From assembly GCA_019310485.1 (NCBI GenBank), contig JAFDEF010000021.1:1-42208 (forward strand): a stretch of DNA of 42,208 bases. Direction: 5' to 3'. The notes beneath the pieces are model-generated. The model ran no database searches. It saw only the letters and a list, made by a program, of their open reading frames with translations, and was not told the origin of the DNA. The position numbers and the translations under genes are program-made. The DNA comes from Deltaproteobacteria bacterium (GTDB lineage Bacteria > Desulfobacterota > DSM-4660 > Desulfatiglandales > HGW-15). This document shows positions 17,839-25,405 of the stretch, piece by piece. Each line of letters begins with the position of its first letter. The first letter of the stretch is position 1.

Positions 17839-18120
17839 TCAGTGCACTGAACTAAGCGCTTCCGCACCCCGCATTCCTATGGCGTCCCCCATGGCATTTT
17901 GCAAGTAATCTTGAACCACATAAGAAAGAGGGGGAGGAAAAATTTTTCCATTAGGAAGTTTCCTGGTGGGTACAGTTTGGTCTTCTGCCGGAGAGCCGGC
18001 CTTAATTAATGCTTTTCCCTTGACATAAAACCCGCCGCCAGGCAAAAGAAGCTGAAATCCTTGTAGGTTCGTCACTAAAAAGCTGGCCTTGTAACGCAGT
18101 GGCAATAATTTGTCGTAAAT
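17839..18120 (-). pseudogene. C-terminal remnant of an unidentified gene, cut by the repeat element
   Basis: About 90 in-frame codons on the minus strand ending in TGA at 17841-17839, with protein-like composition (KLLPLRYKASFLVTNLQGF, later NGKIFPPPLSYVVQDYLQ). The upstream end of the frame runs straight into the MITE-like element at 18122-18327, so any apparent start inside that element is not original. I do not recognise the family. The simplest reading is a gene whose 5' part was lost when the element arrived. A chance open frame is possible. Confidence 0.4.
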
Positions 18121-18121
18121 A

Positions 18122-18327
18122 CTAGGAGCCTGTCGGGAAACTGGATCCATTGGAGGCTGTTGGAAAATGCTCATCCCGCTGTTCGCAGCGGAACGAAGCC
18201 CTGGGGAATGAGGCATACCTAGAAGTACGCCCCAACGACGAAGGGAGAGGATAACGCAGCCCTTCGGCTATGCTCAGGGCCATGAGCCTGTCGAATGGCA
18301 GATGGGCGTCTTCCGACAGCGTCCTAG
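18122..18327. mobile_element. MITE-like non-autonomous repeat with nested terminal inverted repeats
   Basis: The outer ends CTAGGAGCCTGTCGG (18122-18136) and CCGACAGCGTCCTAG (18313-18327) are inverted copies matching at 13 of 15 positions. A second, longer inverted pair is nested: 18154-18175 against 18301-18322, matching at 17 of 22. Inside lie further near-palindromes (around 18214-18233, and 18263-18298 with a CAGGGC/GCC centre). There is no open frame of its own. Its structure is that of the short palindromic repeats scattered in delta-proteobacterial genomes. It ends 19 bp before the start codon of the activase gene. Confidence 0.75.
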
Positions 18328-18346
18328 GCTTTCCGGGTAAATACAA

Positions 18347-19138
18347 ATGGTCTGGGTAATGGGAATCGATATCGGATCTGCGTTTTCAAAGGGCGTTCTT
18401 TTGAAAGATAAAGAAGTTCATGGATACTTTGAATGCCCTTCAGGAGGTGATTTTGCGCTGACGTCAGAAAGAATCAAAAAAGGACTTCTTTCCGGTGCCG
18501 ACCTTTCCGAACAGGATATCGTATATACCCTTGCAACCGGGTTTGGATCCCAGATGGTCGGCTATGCTGATGAGGTAAAGACTGACATTTCGTGCCATGC
18601 AAAAGGAATCCATCATTTTTTCACCACTGCCAGGACGGGAATTGATATCGGGGACCTTTACAGCAAGGTGTTTCGAATGGATGAAAATGGAAATGTGATC
18701 AATTTCGTGCTTAGCGGAAAGTGTGCCGGGGGAAGCGGAAGGATTTTCCAGGTGATCGCGAAGGTTCTGCAGGTGAAAGTTGAAGATATGGGCCCACTTT
18801 CTCTTAAGTCGAAAAAAAGAGTGGACTTCAGCACGGGGTGCGCAGTGTTTGCAGAGTCTGAAGCCATATCCCGTATTGCAGAAGGAGTCTCCAAAGAAGA
18901 CCTTCTTGCAGGTATTCACAGGGCTCTTGCTGCTCAACTGCACAGCATGGCAGAAAGGGTGATCCTTGAAAAAGACCTGGTGATGGTAGGAGGTGGGGCG
19001 AGAGACGCGGGACTGGTCAGGGCCATGGAGGAAATAACAGGGTATTCAGTGCTTGTTCCCCCCCAGCCGCATATGACGGCTGCCCTGGGTGCTGCCCTGC
19101 TGGCTCTGGACTCCCTGGAAGATCGAAAAAGTCCGTGA
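18347..19138 (+). CDS. CoA-ester reductase activase, BcrD/BzdQ-like ATPase subunit
   Basis: A 263-residue ASKHA-fold activase of the BadF/BadG/BcrA/BcrD family, which uses ATP hydrolysis to push electrons onto a partner Fe-S reductase. Conserved parts are GIDIGSAFSKG, SGKCAGGSGRIF and STGCAVFAESEAIS, with the two cysteines expected to ligate the bridging [4Fe-4S] cluster, and VGGGARDAG. Unusually, the canonical DIGGQDSK loop is replaced by DIGDLYSK. No convincing ribosome binding site precedes the ATG at 18347 (18359 is an alternative), because the repeat element ends just upstream. With the second activase at 22 kb it would form the A/D pair of a class I benzoyl-CoA reductase. Confidence 0.83.
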   Translation: MVWVMGIDIGSAFSKGVLLKDKEVHGYFECPSGGDFALTSERIKKGLLSGADLSEQDIVYTLATGFGSQMVGYADEVKTDISCHAKGIHHFFTTARTGIDIGDLYSKVFRMDENGNVINFVLSGKCAGGSGRIFQVIAKVLQVKVEDMGPLSLKSKKRVDFSTGCAVFAESEAISRIAEGVSKEDLLAGIHRALAAQLHSMAERVILEKDLVMVGGGARDAGLVRAMEEITGYSVLVPPQPHMTAALGAALLALDSLEDRKSP

Positions 19139-19440
19139 GCTGACTTGGTTGCTCTCATTTGATGCATTTTTCCCGTTTCTTGCATGCTAACAGGCTCTTA
19201 TGCTAGTAAATAGTAATTTGTGGGCGCATGCGGGACGTTGATGGGAGCATTTTGAGAAAAGCAAAACTAATTCCCCCGCAAAGAAAAGTAAGACAAGCCA
19301 TGGGAACAGGATAACCTCAACTGAAAGATTTATGTTGAAAGCAGCATGGACCGAGAGCTGGTCATGCTTTCGCATGCACCTTTTTTGTTTGCCAATAGGT
19401 GAAGGGTTTGTTGTGAAGTTTGAAGGAGGACAAGAAGCTG
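19139..19440. other. Gap between activase and BcrC-like genes
   Basis: Three hundred bases without a convincing gene. I see one short hairpin, AGCATG-g-ACC (19343-19352) against GGT-CATGCT (19360-19368), and no clear promoter. A gap of this size inside a reductase gene set is unusual; it may hold a weak or non-sigma-70 promoter. Confidence 0.5.
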
Positions 19441-20598
19441 ATGAATAAGCAAAGCAAAGGAATGGCAAAGGTTGAACGCTACTATGAAAATTATGGATCC
19501 CGCGCCCGCGAACTCAGTGCTGAAGGGAAAAAGGTGATTGGCTACGTGTGCTCTTTTGCACCACTGGAAATGATTACCGCCTCTGGGTGCATACCTTTCA
19601 GGCTCCGTGGAGATATACATGAACCCATTACAAAAGGAGACACGCTCCTCGAAACAATTGTATGTCCTTACTACAGAAGCTGCTTTGACCTTGCCGTGAA
19701 ACATAGGTATGAGTTTCTTTCCGGCATGGTAATCCCCCATGCTTGCGACAGCATGGTAAGGAGCTTTAGCGTATGGAGCTATTCGCTGAACCTTCCCTAT
19801 TTTCAGTTTGTAAATACTCCTTCGGTGGTCAAAGATTCGTCCTTTGAGTTTTTCAACGAGGAGCTCAAAACATACAAGAAATCTCTTGAAGAATTTGTGG
19901 GCAAAAAAATCACAGACGATGACCTGGCTGGGGCCATACAGCTCCATAACGAGAACAGGAACAAAGCCAGGGCTGTTTATGAATTTAGGAAGCCTGATCC
20001 ACCATTGATTACAGGGCAAGAACTGGCAAAGACGCTTCTTGCATGCTCAAGCCTGCCAATTGAGGAATCAAATAGGCTTTTGGACGAGGTGCTGGAAGAA
20101 GTGGGGCAGAGAAAAAAATCCCCTCTTGGAAAAGGACCCCGTATCCTTATTGATGGAGCCTGTATTGACAATGCTGAGCTTGCAGGGCTTGTGGAGGATC
20201 TGGGTGCAAGTGTCGTTGCAGATACCATCTGCAACGGTTCCAGGGATTACTGGCCTAAGGTGGATGAAAAAAAACCTCCTATTGAGGCTCTGGCGGATCG
20301 TTATCTTGACAAGCTTAATTGCCCCAAGACTTATCGAGAAAACAAGACAGGTAATTTCGAAGAAGATATTAAGGCGCGGTTTGCCGACATAGGGTTTACT
20401 GCCAAAGAGTTTCAAGTGGACGGCGCGATTATTTATCTTTACAGGTACTGCGATCCTTTTGGTTTTGAAGTCCCTGCAAGAAAGGCGTACTATGAGTTAA
20501 TTCACGTCCCTCTTCTTCACTTAGAGGATCTTTACTCTGCAGGGACAATAGGACAGCTGAGAACAAGAATTCAGGCATTTTTGGAGATGATCGGCTAG
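19441..20598 (+). CDS. Benzoyl-CoA reductase-type subunit, BcrC/BzdN-like (HgdB family)
   Basis: A 385-residue protein of the 2-hydroxyacyl-CoA dehydratase/benzoyl-CoA reductase family. Typical segments are GYVCSFAPLEMITASGCIPF at the N-terminus, IVCPYYRSC, IPHACDSMVRS, DGACIDNAEL and the C-terminal YRYCDPFGFEV; the cysteines in CPYYRSC, HACD and YRYCD are candidates for cluster ligands. In the class I enzyme this subunit and its partner bind the aromatic CoA ester and a [4Fe-4S] cluster each. I start at ATG 19441; a TTG at 19420 is in frame but lies on top of the GGAGG site. It is followed after 26 bp by its partner subunit. Confidence 0.87.
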   Translation: MNKQSKGMAKVERYYENYGSRARELSAEGKKVIGYVCSFAPLEMITASGCIPFRLRGDIHEPITKGDTLLETIVCPYYRSCFDLAVKHRYEFLSGMVIPHACDSMVRSFSVWSYSLNLPYFQFVNTPSVVKDSSFEFFNEELKTYKKSLEEFVGKKITDDDLAGAIQLHNENRNKARAVYEFRKPDPPLITGQELAKTLLACSSLPIEESNRLLDEVLEEVGQRKKSPLGKGPRILIDGACIDNAELAGLVEDLGASVVADTICNGSRDYWPKVDEKKPPIEALADRYLDKLNCPKTYRENKTGNFEEDIKARFADIGFTAKEFQVDGAIIYLYRYCDPFGFEVPARKAYYELIHVPLLHLEDLYSAGTIGQLRTRIQAFLEMIG

Positions 20599-20624
20599 AG
20601 CAGCCAAAAAGGAGGGAGCAAATA

Positions 20625-22022
20625 ATGGCAGAGGAGCAAAAAAAGCGAAAAAAAAGAAAAACAGCCACCAAGGCTGCGGCTTCTATAGGACCAATGGTAA
20701 AGGAATCCATAACAAGCACCATTAGGGCCAGGGAAGAAGGAAAGCAAAAAATCGCTTACACCTTTATCGTTTGTCAACACGATGAAATCCTAAGGGCTAT
20801 GGATATCGTGCCTGTTTGGACCGAGAACTATTCAGGAATCTGCGGCGCAAAAAGGGATGCTGAACGCTTCCTCCAGAGAGCTGAATCCCTGGGTTTTTCG
20901 CGCTCGCTCTGCACGTATGCTCTTTGTGGCCTGGGATTTGACCAGTGGCGGGAAGAGCTCGGAGAAATGCCTCCCGATGCACCATGGGGAGGGCAGGTAA
21001 GGCCTGATTTCATGATTTCAAGCGGTCAGATCCTGTGCGACCCGAGGTCAAAGTGGTATCAGGCTGCTCAGCAATTTATGCCGGACGTACCGATCTATAA
21101 CATTGACCTTCCGTATCCGCTGTTTGATCCGAAAAGAGATCACAGGGAGGTATGGGGATACTACCACCGCTACATTGTCAAAGAACTACGTGGGCTTGTC
21201 TCGTTTCTGGAAGAACAGACCGGTAAGAAAATGGACTATGATCGTTTGAGAGAACTCGTGGACCTGGGTGACCGCACATGGAACCTGATCCATGAAACTT
21301 ACGAACTAAGAAGAGCGGTGCCCTGCCCCATGGGCACAGGTGATGCAATGAATACCATGGTGCCCATGTGCTTTATGATGGGCACTCAGGAGGCATACGA
21401 CTTCTACCTGGACCTGAACAAAGAGCTAAAGGAAAAAATTGCCAGGGGAGAAGGGGAAGTCGAAGAAGAGAAATACAGGCTTTTATGGGGGGGCGGCCTT
21501 CCAGCATGGTACGCGCTCAATGATTTCAATTACTTCAACAGCAAGGGGGCATCATTCCCGGCCGAGACGACTTATCGCATGGTGGTGCCCCTTTACGAGA
21601 TGGACATTCCCGAGACAAACGACCCTATTGAACATCTTGCCTGGAGGTGGCTAGGCTACTGGACCTTCTGGTACGAAAAGGCCAGAAAGCGCCCGGGCTC
21701 CGAGCCTGATGTTGAGCGTCTTATTCAGTATATAGAGGATTACAAGATTGACGGCGTTGTAATGCACGAGGCCTTTTCATGCAGAACCTGGCATGTGGGG
21801 CTTATATGGCAGCTCCATCAGCTTGCAAAGATATATAAACCCATACCGGTACTGGTTCTCGGGAAAGAGGGTAAAAAGGAGAAAAAGCAAAGAGAACTCC
21901 CTTCCCTTGTGCTTGAAAGTGACATTATTGACATCACTTCTTATTCGGAAGTTGATACAAGAAATAAGATAGATGCATTTATTGAGACACTTGAATCACT
22001 CCGAAGAGCCAGGGCCGCCTGA
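20625..22022 (+). CDS. Benzoyl-CoA reductase-type subunit, BcrB/BzdO-like (HgdA family)
   Basis: A 465-residue second member of the same family and the probable heterodimer partner of the preceding subunit. After a lysine-rich N-terminus (KKRKKRKTATKAAAS), conserved parts include FIVCQHDEILRAMDIVPVW, TYALCGLGFDQW, SSGQILCDPRSKWYQ, and MHEAFSCRTWHVGLIWQ with cysteines for a cluster. Length and the bulky Trp-rich segments agree with BcrB/BzdO rather than with the shorter HgdA. GGAGGG lies 8 nt before the ATG. Class I reductases couple two ATP to the two-electron reduction of benzoyl-CoA to a cyclic dienoyl-CoA. Confidence 0.87.
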   Translation: MAEEQKKRKKRKTATKAAASIGPMVKESITSTIRAREEGKQKIAYTFIVCQHDEILRAMDIVPVWTENYSGICGAKRDAERFLQRAESLGFSRSLCTYALCGLGFDQWREELGEMPPDAPWGGQVRPDFMISSGQILCDPRSKWYQAAQQFMPDVPIYNIDLPYPLFDPKRDHREVWGYYHRYIVKELRGLVSFLEEQTGKKMDYDRLRELVDLGDRTWNLIHETYELRRAVPCPMGTGDAMNTMVPMCFMMGTQEAYDFYLDLNKELKEKIARGEGEVEEEKYRLLWGGGLPAWYALNDFNYFNSKGASFPAETTYRMVVPLYEMDIPETNDPIEHLAWRWLGYWTFWYEKARKRPGSEPDVERLIQYIEDYKIDGVVMHEAFSCRTWHVGLIWQLHQLAKIYKPIPVLVLGKEGKKEKKQRELPSLVLESDIIDITSYSEVDTRNKIDAFIETLESLRRARAA

Positions 22023-22082
22023 GGTAACTGAGAGCGCTTCCTGCCAAGAACGCTTGATGTTTTGGAACGCTTTTTAGAGAAG

Positions 22083-22922
22083 ATGGAATATTACGCCGGC
22101 ATTGACATAGGCTCCACCATGACAAAAGCGGTGATACTTGCTGAAGAAATTGTGGCCTCTGTTATTGGCCCTACCGGGCCTGAACACAGAAGACTGGCAA
22201 ACAAAGTCATGGAAGAAGCCCTTAGAAGGGCCGGCCTGGCCCTTGAATCCATCACGTACATCATCTCAACCGGCTACGGCAGAATAAATGTCCCTTTTGC
22301 AGATAAACAGGTCACCGAGATCAGCTGTCATGCAAGGGGTGTGGGAAGTCTTTTCCCCCAGGCCAGGACAGTAATTGATATAGGTGGCCAGGACAGCAAG
22401 GCCATAACAATAGATGCCAACGGAAGGCCGACCAACTTTATTATGAACGATAAATGCGCTGCCGGCAGTGGCCGGTTCATAGAAGTAATTGCCGATAGTC
22501 TTGGGGTAAAACTCGAGGAGATGGGAGATATATCTCTTAGAAGCACGCATCCAGCAAAGATAAGCAATATTTGTACCATATGGGCACAACAAGAAGTAGC
22601 AGCAAGGCTGGCTGAAGGAGTACCAGTGCCTGACCTGGTTGCCGGGATCCACGAAGCACTCGCCGATAGAGTGGCTCGCATGGCAAAGAGGCTCAAGGTG
22701 GAAAAGGAGGTAGTTCTCACAGGGGGGGGCGCAAAAAACAAGGGTCTCCTAAAAGCACTCTCCGAGCAGCTCGGGTGCGAGATACTCGTGCCCCCTGAAC
22801 CTCTAATAACCGGTGCGCTGGGCGCTGCGCTTTTGGGTAAGGATATTGTCCAGAAAGCCCTTAAATCAGGGAAACGCCCTGAAACCAAGAAGCGAACCCT
22901 GGAAGAAGCCAAACTACATTAA
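22083..22922 (+). CDS. CoA-ester reductase activase, BcrA/BzdP-like ATPase subunit
   Basis: A 279-residue activase with the full canonical motif set: GIDIGSTMTKAVIL, STGYGRINVPFA, VIDIGGQDSKAI, NDKCAAGSGRFIEV (cluster cysteine), SNICTIWAQQE (second cluster cysteine) and LTGGGAKNKGLLKAL. It is the conventional partner to the divergent activase at 18.3 kb. Both activases are about 260-280 residues, as in Bzd-type enzymes, whereas Thauera-type BcrA is markedly longer. The start at ATG 22083 is chosen for the family N-terminus; a TTG at 22062 is in frame. The ribosome binding site is weak. Confidence 0.87.
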   Translation: MEYYAGIDIGSTMTKAVILAEEIVASVIGPTGPEHRRLANKVMEEALRRAGLALESITYIISTGYGRINVPFADKQVTEISCHARGVGSLFPQARTVIDIGGQDSKAITIDANGRPTNFIMNDKCAAGSGRFIEVIADSLGVKLEEMGDISLRSTHPAKISNICTIWAQQEVAARLAEGVPVPDLVAGIHEALADRVARMAKRLKVEKEVVLTGGGAKNKGLLKALSEQLGCEILVPPEPLITGALGAALLGKDIVQKALKSGKRPETKKRTLEEAKLH

Positions 22923-22946
22923 TCTTTTGCGGGTGCGTGGATCAGA

Positions 22947-22971
22947 CCCTTCTTCCTAAAAGCAAGAAGGG
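22947..22971. terminator. Hairpin between convergent genes
   Basis: CCCTTCTT (22947-22954) and AAGAAGGG (22964-22971) form a perfect 8-bp stem with a 9-nt loop in the 93-bp gap between the activase and fhs, which converge here. No U-run follows on either strand, so termination efficiency is uncertain. Confidence 0.4.
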
Positions 22972-23015
22972 AGCCGTGAGGCCCCCTTCCAAATTCACAT
23001 TTGTTTTTCAACTTC

Positions 23016-24779
23016 TCAGAACAGACCCATCACCTTACCTGTTTTCACATCCACATCCACTCGCCTGAAGGCAGGGTTGGAACTCGTTCCCGGCATCAGG
23101 CTGATTGTCCCGGCGCACGGACAGAGGAACTTGGCACCAGAATATATCAACACGTCGCGAATGGGAAGAGTCCAGCCCTTCGGCACACCCTTCAGTGCCG
23201 GATCGTGGCTCAGGCTGAGGTGTGTTTTGACCATCATGGTCGCATAGTCGGCATACTTGGGATCATTCTCTAGCATCTTGGCCTTTGCCTCGGCCTCGGG
23301 GGTCCATGTGACACCATCCGCACCGTAGACAACCTCTGCTATAGTTTCAACCCGGTCCCTGAGTTTCATTTCCAGGGGATAGAGGAACTCAAACTGGTTT
23401 TTCTCTTCGCAGGCCTCTTTTACAGCCTCTGCCAGTTCCACGGCGCCTTCTCCCCCGTTGGCCCAGTGGGTTGATACAGCACAACGGGCCCCCGCTTCTT
23501 CTGCCGCCTTGCGTACAATGGCGATTTCATCCTTGGTATCGGTATGGAAGGCATTAATACAGACAACAGGGTTAATCCCCGCCTTTCGTATGGTGTTAAC
23601 ATGGTGCACCATATTGGGGACGCCTTTTTCTACCAGTTCCAGATTCTCCTTGGTGTAGGAGTCGTCAAGGGGAAGACCTGCCACGACCTTGGGTCCGCCG
23701 CCATGCATCTTCAGGGCGCGGATCGTTGTGGTTAGCACTGATACATGTGGCTTTAGTCCGCTGTAACGGCACTTCACGTTCCAGAATTTTTCAAAACCGA
23801 TATCAGCCCCGAAACCGCTTTCCGTTACATGATAATCAAAAAGCTTCAGCCCGATGCGGTCTGCAATAATCGAGGATTGGCCGACTGCGATGTTAGCAAA
23901 AGGTCCCGCGTGGACCATACAGGGTTGATATTCCACAGTGCAGAGAAGGGTGGGGTTGATGGTGTTACGCATCCACGCAGTCATAGCACCGTCAACTTCC
24001 AGGTCCTTGGTAAGGACGGCTTTGCCGCTCTTGTCAAAAGCCAGGGTTATCTCTCCAAGGCGTTTTCTGAGGTCGGCCAAATCCGTAACAATCGAAAGGA
24101 TCGCCATTAATTCCGAAGAAACTGCAATCCCGAATTTGGATTGCATGGTGAAACCGTCATACCTCCCTCCAAGGCCGATAACAATGTTTCGCAGCGCCTG
24201 GGCACAGAAATCTATGATCCAGCCCATCTCTACCCGGGTCGGGTCGATTTCCAGCCTTTTCATACCGGTCAGCCTTTTGAGCTGCTCGTCATTATAGTTT
24301 CGCTCGTGCTGCATGCGGGCAGTCAAAGCGACCATAGCGAGGTTGTGGGCATTCATGATGTCGTTGATGTCACCGGTGAGGCCCATGGAAAATTCCGTCA
24401 TGGGGATGAGAAGGGCATTTCCGCCACCCGCCGCTGTCCCTTTGATATTCATTGTAGGGCCACCGGAGGGCTGCCGTAGGGCACCGCCCACGTTTAGGCC
24501 GAGTTTTCCCATCCCTTCCATGAGGCCGCATGACGTCGTACTTTTGCCTTCACCCAAGGGTGTGGGGGTTATCGCCGTGACCTCAATATATTTGCCATCG
24601 GGCCTGCTCTCCAAGCGTTTCATAATCTTCATGAAGTCGAGCCGAGCGAGCCTCCCATAAGGGATAAGTTCATCTTTCTCCAGTCCCAGTTTTTCGCGCC
24701 ACTCATCATGTCCGGGCATGTTTTGCTCGGCAGCCTCCGAAATCTGCCAGTCCTTCATCTTAGTCGCATCATAGGCCAT
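23016..24779 (-). CDS. fhs: Formate-tetrahydrofolate ligase
   Basis: A 587-residue formyltetrahydrofolate synthetase: formate + THF + ATP gives 10-formyl-THF, in the methyl branch of the Wood-Ljungdahl pathway or in one-carbon metabolism. The ATP-binding segment [39 protein letters not shown], the [16 protein letters not shown] region and the C-terminal GTISLMPG are all conserved. The ATG at 24779 has GGAGG 8 nt upstream; the frame continues upstream to 24887 without support. It stands alone on the minus strand. In sulfate reducers it is often part of complete acetyl-CoA oxidation; other pathway genes are not in the window. Confidence 0.96.
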   Translation of the reverse strand: MAYDATKMKDWQISEAAEQNMPGHDEWREKLGLEKDELIPYGRLARLDFMKIMKRLESRPDGKYIEVTAITPTPLGEGKSTTSCGLMEGMGKLGLNVGGALRQPSGGPTMNIKGTAAGGGNALLIPMTEFSMGLTGDINDIMNAHNLAMVALTARMQHERNYNDEQLKRLTGMKRLEIDPTRVEMGWIIDFCAQALRNIVIGLGGRYDGFTMQSKFGIAVSSELMAILSIVTDLADLRKRLGEITLAFDKSGKAVLTKDLEVDGAMTAWMRNTINPTLLCTVEYQPCMVHAGPFANIAVGQSSIIADRIGLKLFDYHVTESGFGADIGFEKFWNVKCRYSGLKPHVSVLTTTIRALKMHGGGPKVVAGLPLDDSYTKENLELVEKGVPNMVHHVNTIRKAGINPVVCINAFHTDTKDEIAIVRKAAEEAGARCAVSTHWANGGEGAVELAEAVKEACEEKNQFEFLYPLEMKLRDRVETIAEVVYGADGVTWTPEAEAKAKMLENDPKYADYATMMVKTHLSLSHDPALKGVPKGWTLPIRDVLIYSGAKFLCPCAGTISLMPGTSSNPAFRRVDVDVKTGKVMGLF

Positions 24780-25207
24780 AGGTTCTATCCTCCTTTTTAT
24801 ATGTTTTTCCCTTGCAGCCTTTTTCCTGCAAACTACACTTTTGCTCTTCTTCGCCACTGGTGTCTCAAGGAGATCCGGAGAACTCATAAACCCTACAAAA
24901 TTTAGCTCCTCTGGTTTTCCTTGTTCCAGATCCCCAAAAGGCAGTTTTACCTATCAAAAAAAAGGGGGGGCGTCAACCCTAATACCTGCAAAAAATTAAG
25001 TTTATCAGGAGATTCCCCGGAAAGAGTTCTACTTCCATGGTAGGCTTTCTGAGTGTGGGAGCATTCTTTTCAGCCTTCTCGCTCTTTTGCTTACCTCCTC
25101 TGGACCACCTGCTCCTGATGGCAGCATGAAGTGCCCTAAGGTCAATTCTCGCTTGTAGCGCTAAGGCAGGAGGATGGTTTAGCTAAAAATGGTATTCAGG
25201 GCCCCCC
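24780..25207. other. Intergenic region between fhs and the AOR operon
   Basis: About 430 bp with no convincing gene. It contains a homopolymer junction of eight A then seven G (24956-24970), a likely mutation hotspot, but no clear promoter, terminator or repeat that I can support. Confidence 0.5.
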
Positions 25208-25405
25208 TTAGCCTCCAGCAACCATCGGAATAAGGTAGACTTCTGAATTATCCGGAATGAGTGTTTTCTCAAAATCTATTCTGGAAACCAGTTTCCCGTT
25301 AACCTTTACTACTGGGTAGGCATAAGGATCCTTCAAGTCATTGAGAAGGTCCGCCACGCTCATTCCTTCACGCCAGGGTATGATTTTTTTACCTACCTTG
25401 ATCAT
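25208..25405 (-). CDS. MoaD/ThiS-family sulfur-carrier protein
   Basis: A 65-residue ubiquitin-fold sulfur carrier ending in the essential di-glycine (VAGG), the site of thiocarboxylation. The segment VKVNGKLVSRIDF and the acidic DNSEVYLIPMVAGG tail are family-typical. It begins inside the stop codon of the AOR gene (4-bp overlap), so the two are made together. Such dedicated MoaD proteins next to AOR genes are thought to supply sulfur for the tungsten-pterin cofactor. ThiS itself is possible but less likely in this context. Confidence 0.85.
   Translation of the reverse strand: MIKVGKKIIPWREGMSVADLLNDLKDPYAYPVVKVNGKLVSRIDFEKTLIPDNSEVYLIPMVAGG

Noticed and set aside
17839..17841. Second UGA-selenocysteine site at the end of the remnant gene
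   Set aside because: No coding-like continuation or SECIS-type loop follows the TGA.
19441..22922. 2-hydroxyglutaryl- or phenyllactyl-CoA dehydratase
   Set aside because: Those systems have one activase; here two distinct activases accompany the two subunits, and the larger subunit is long for HgdA. Not fully excluded.
22947..22971. Strong terminator after the second activase
   Set aside because: The hairpin is clear but no U-tract follows on either strand; listed with low confidence only.
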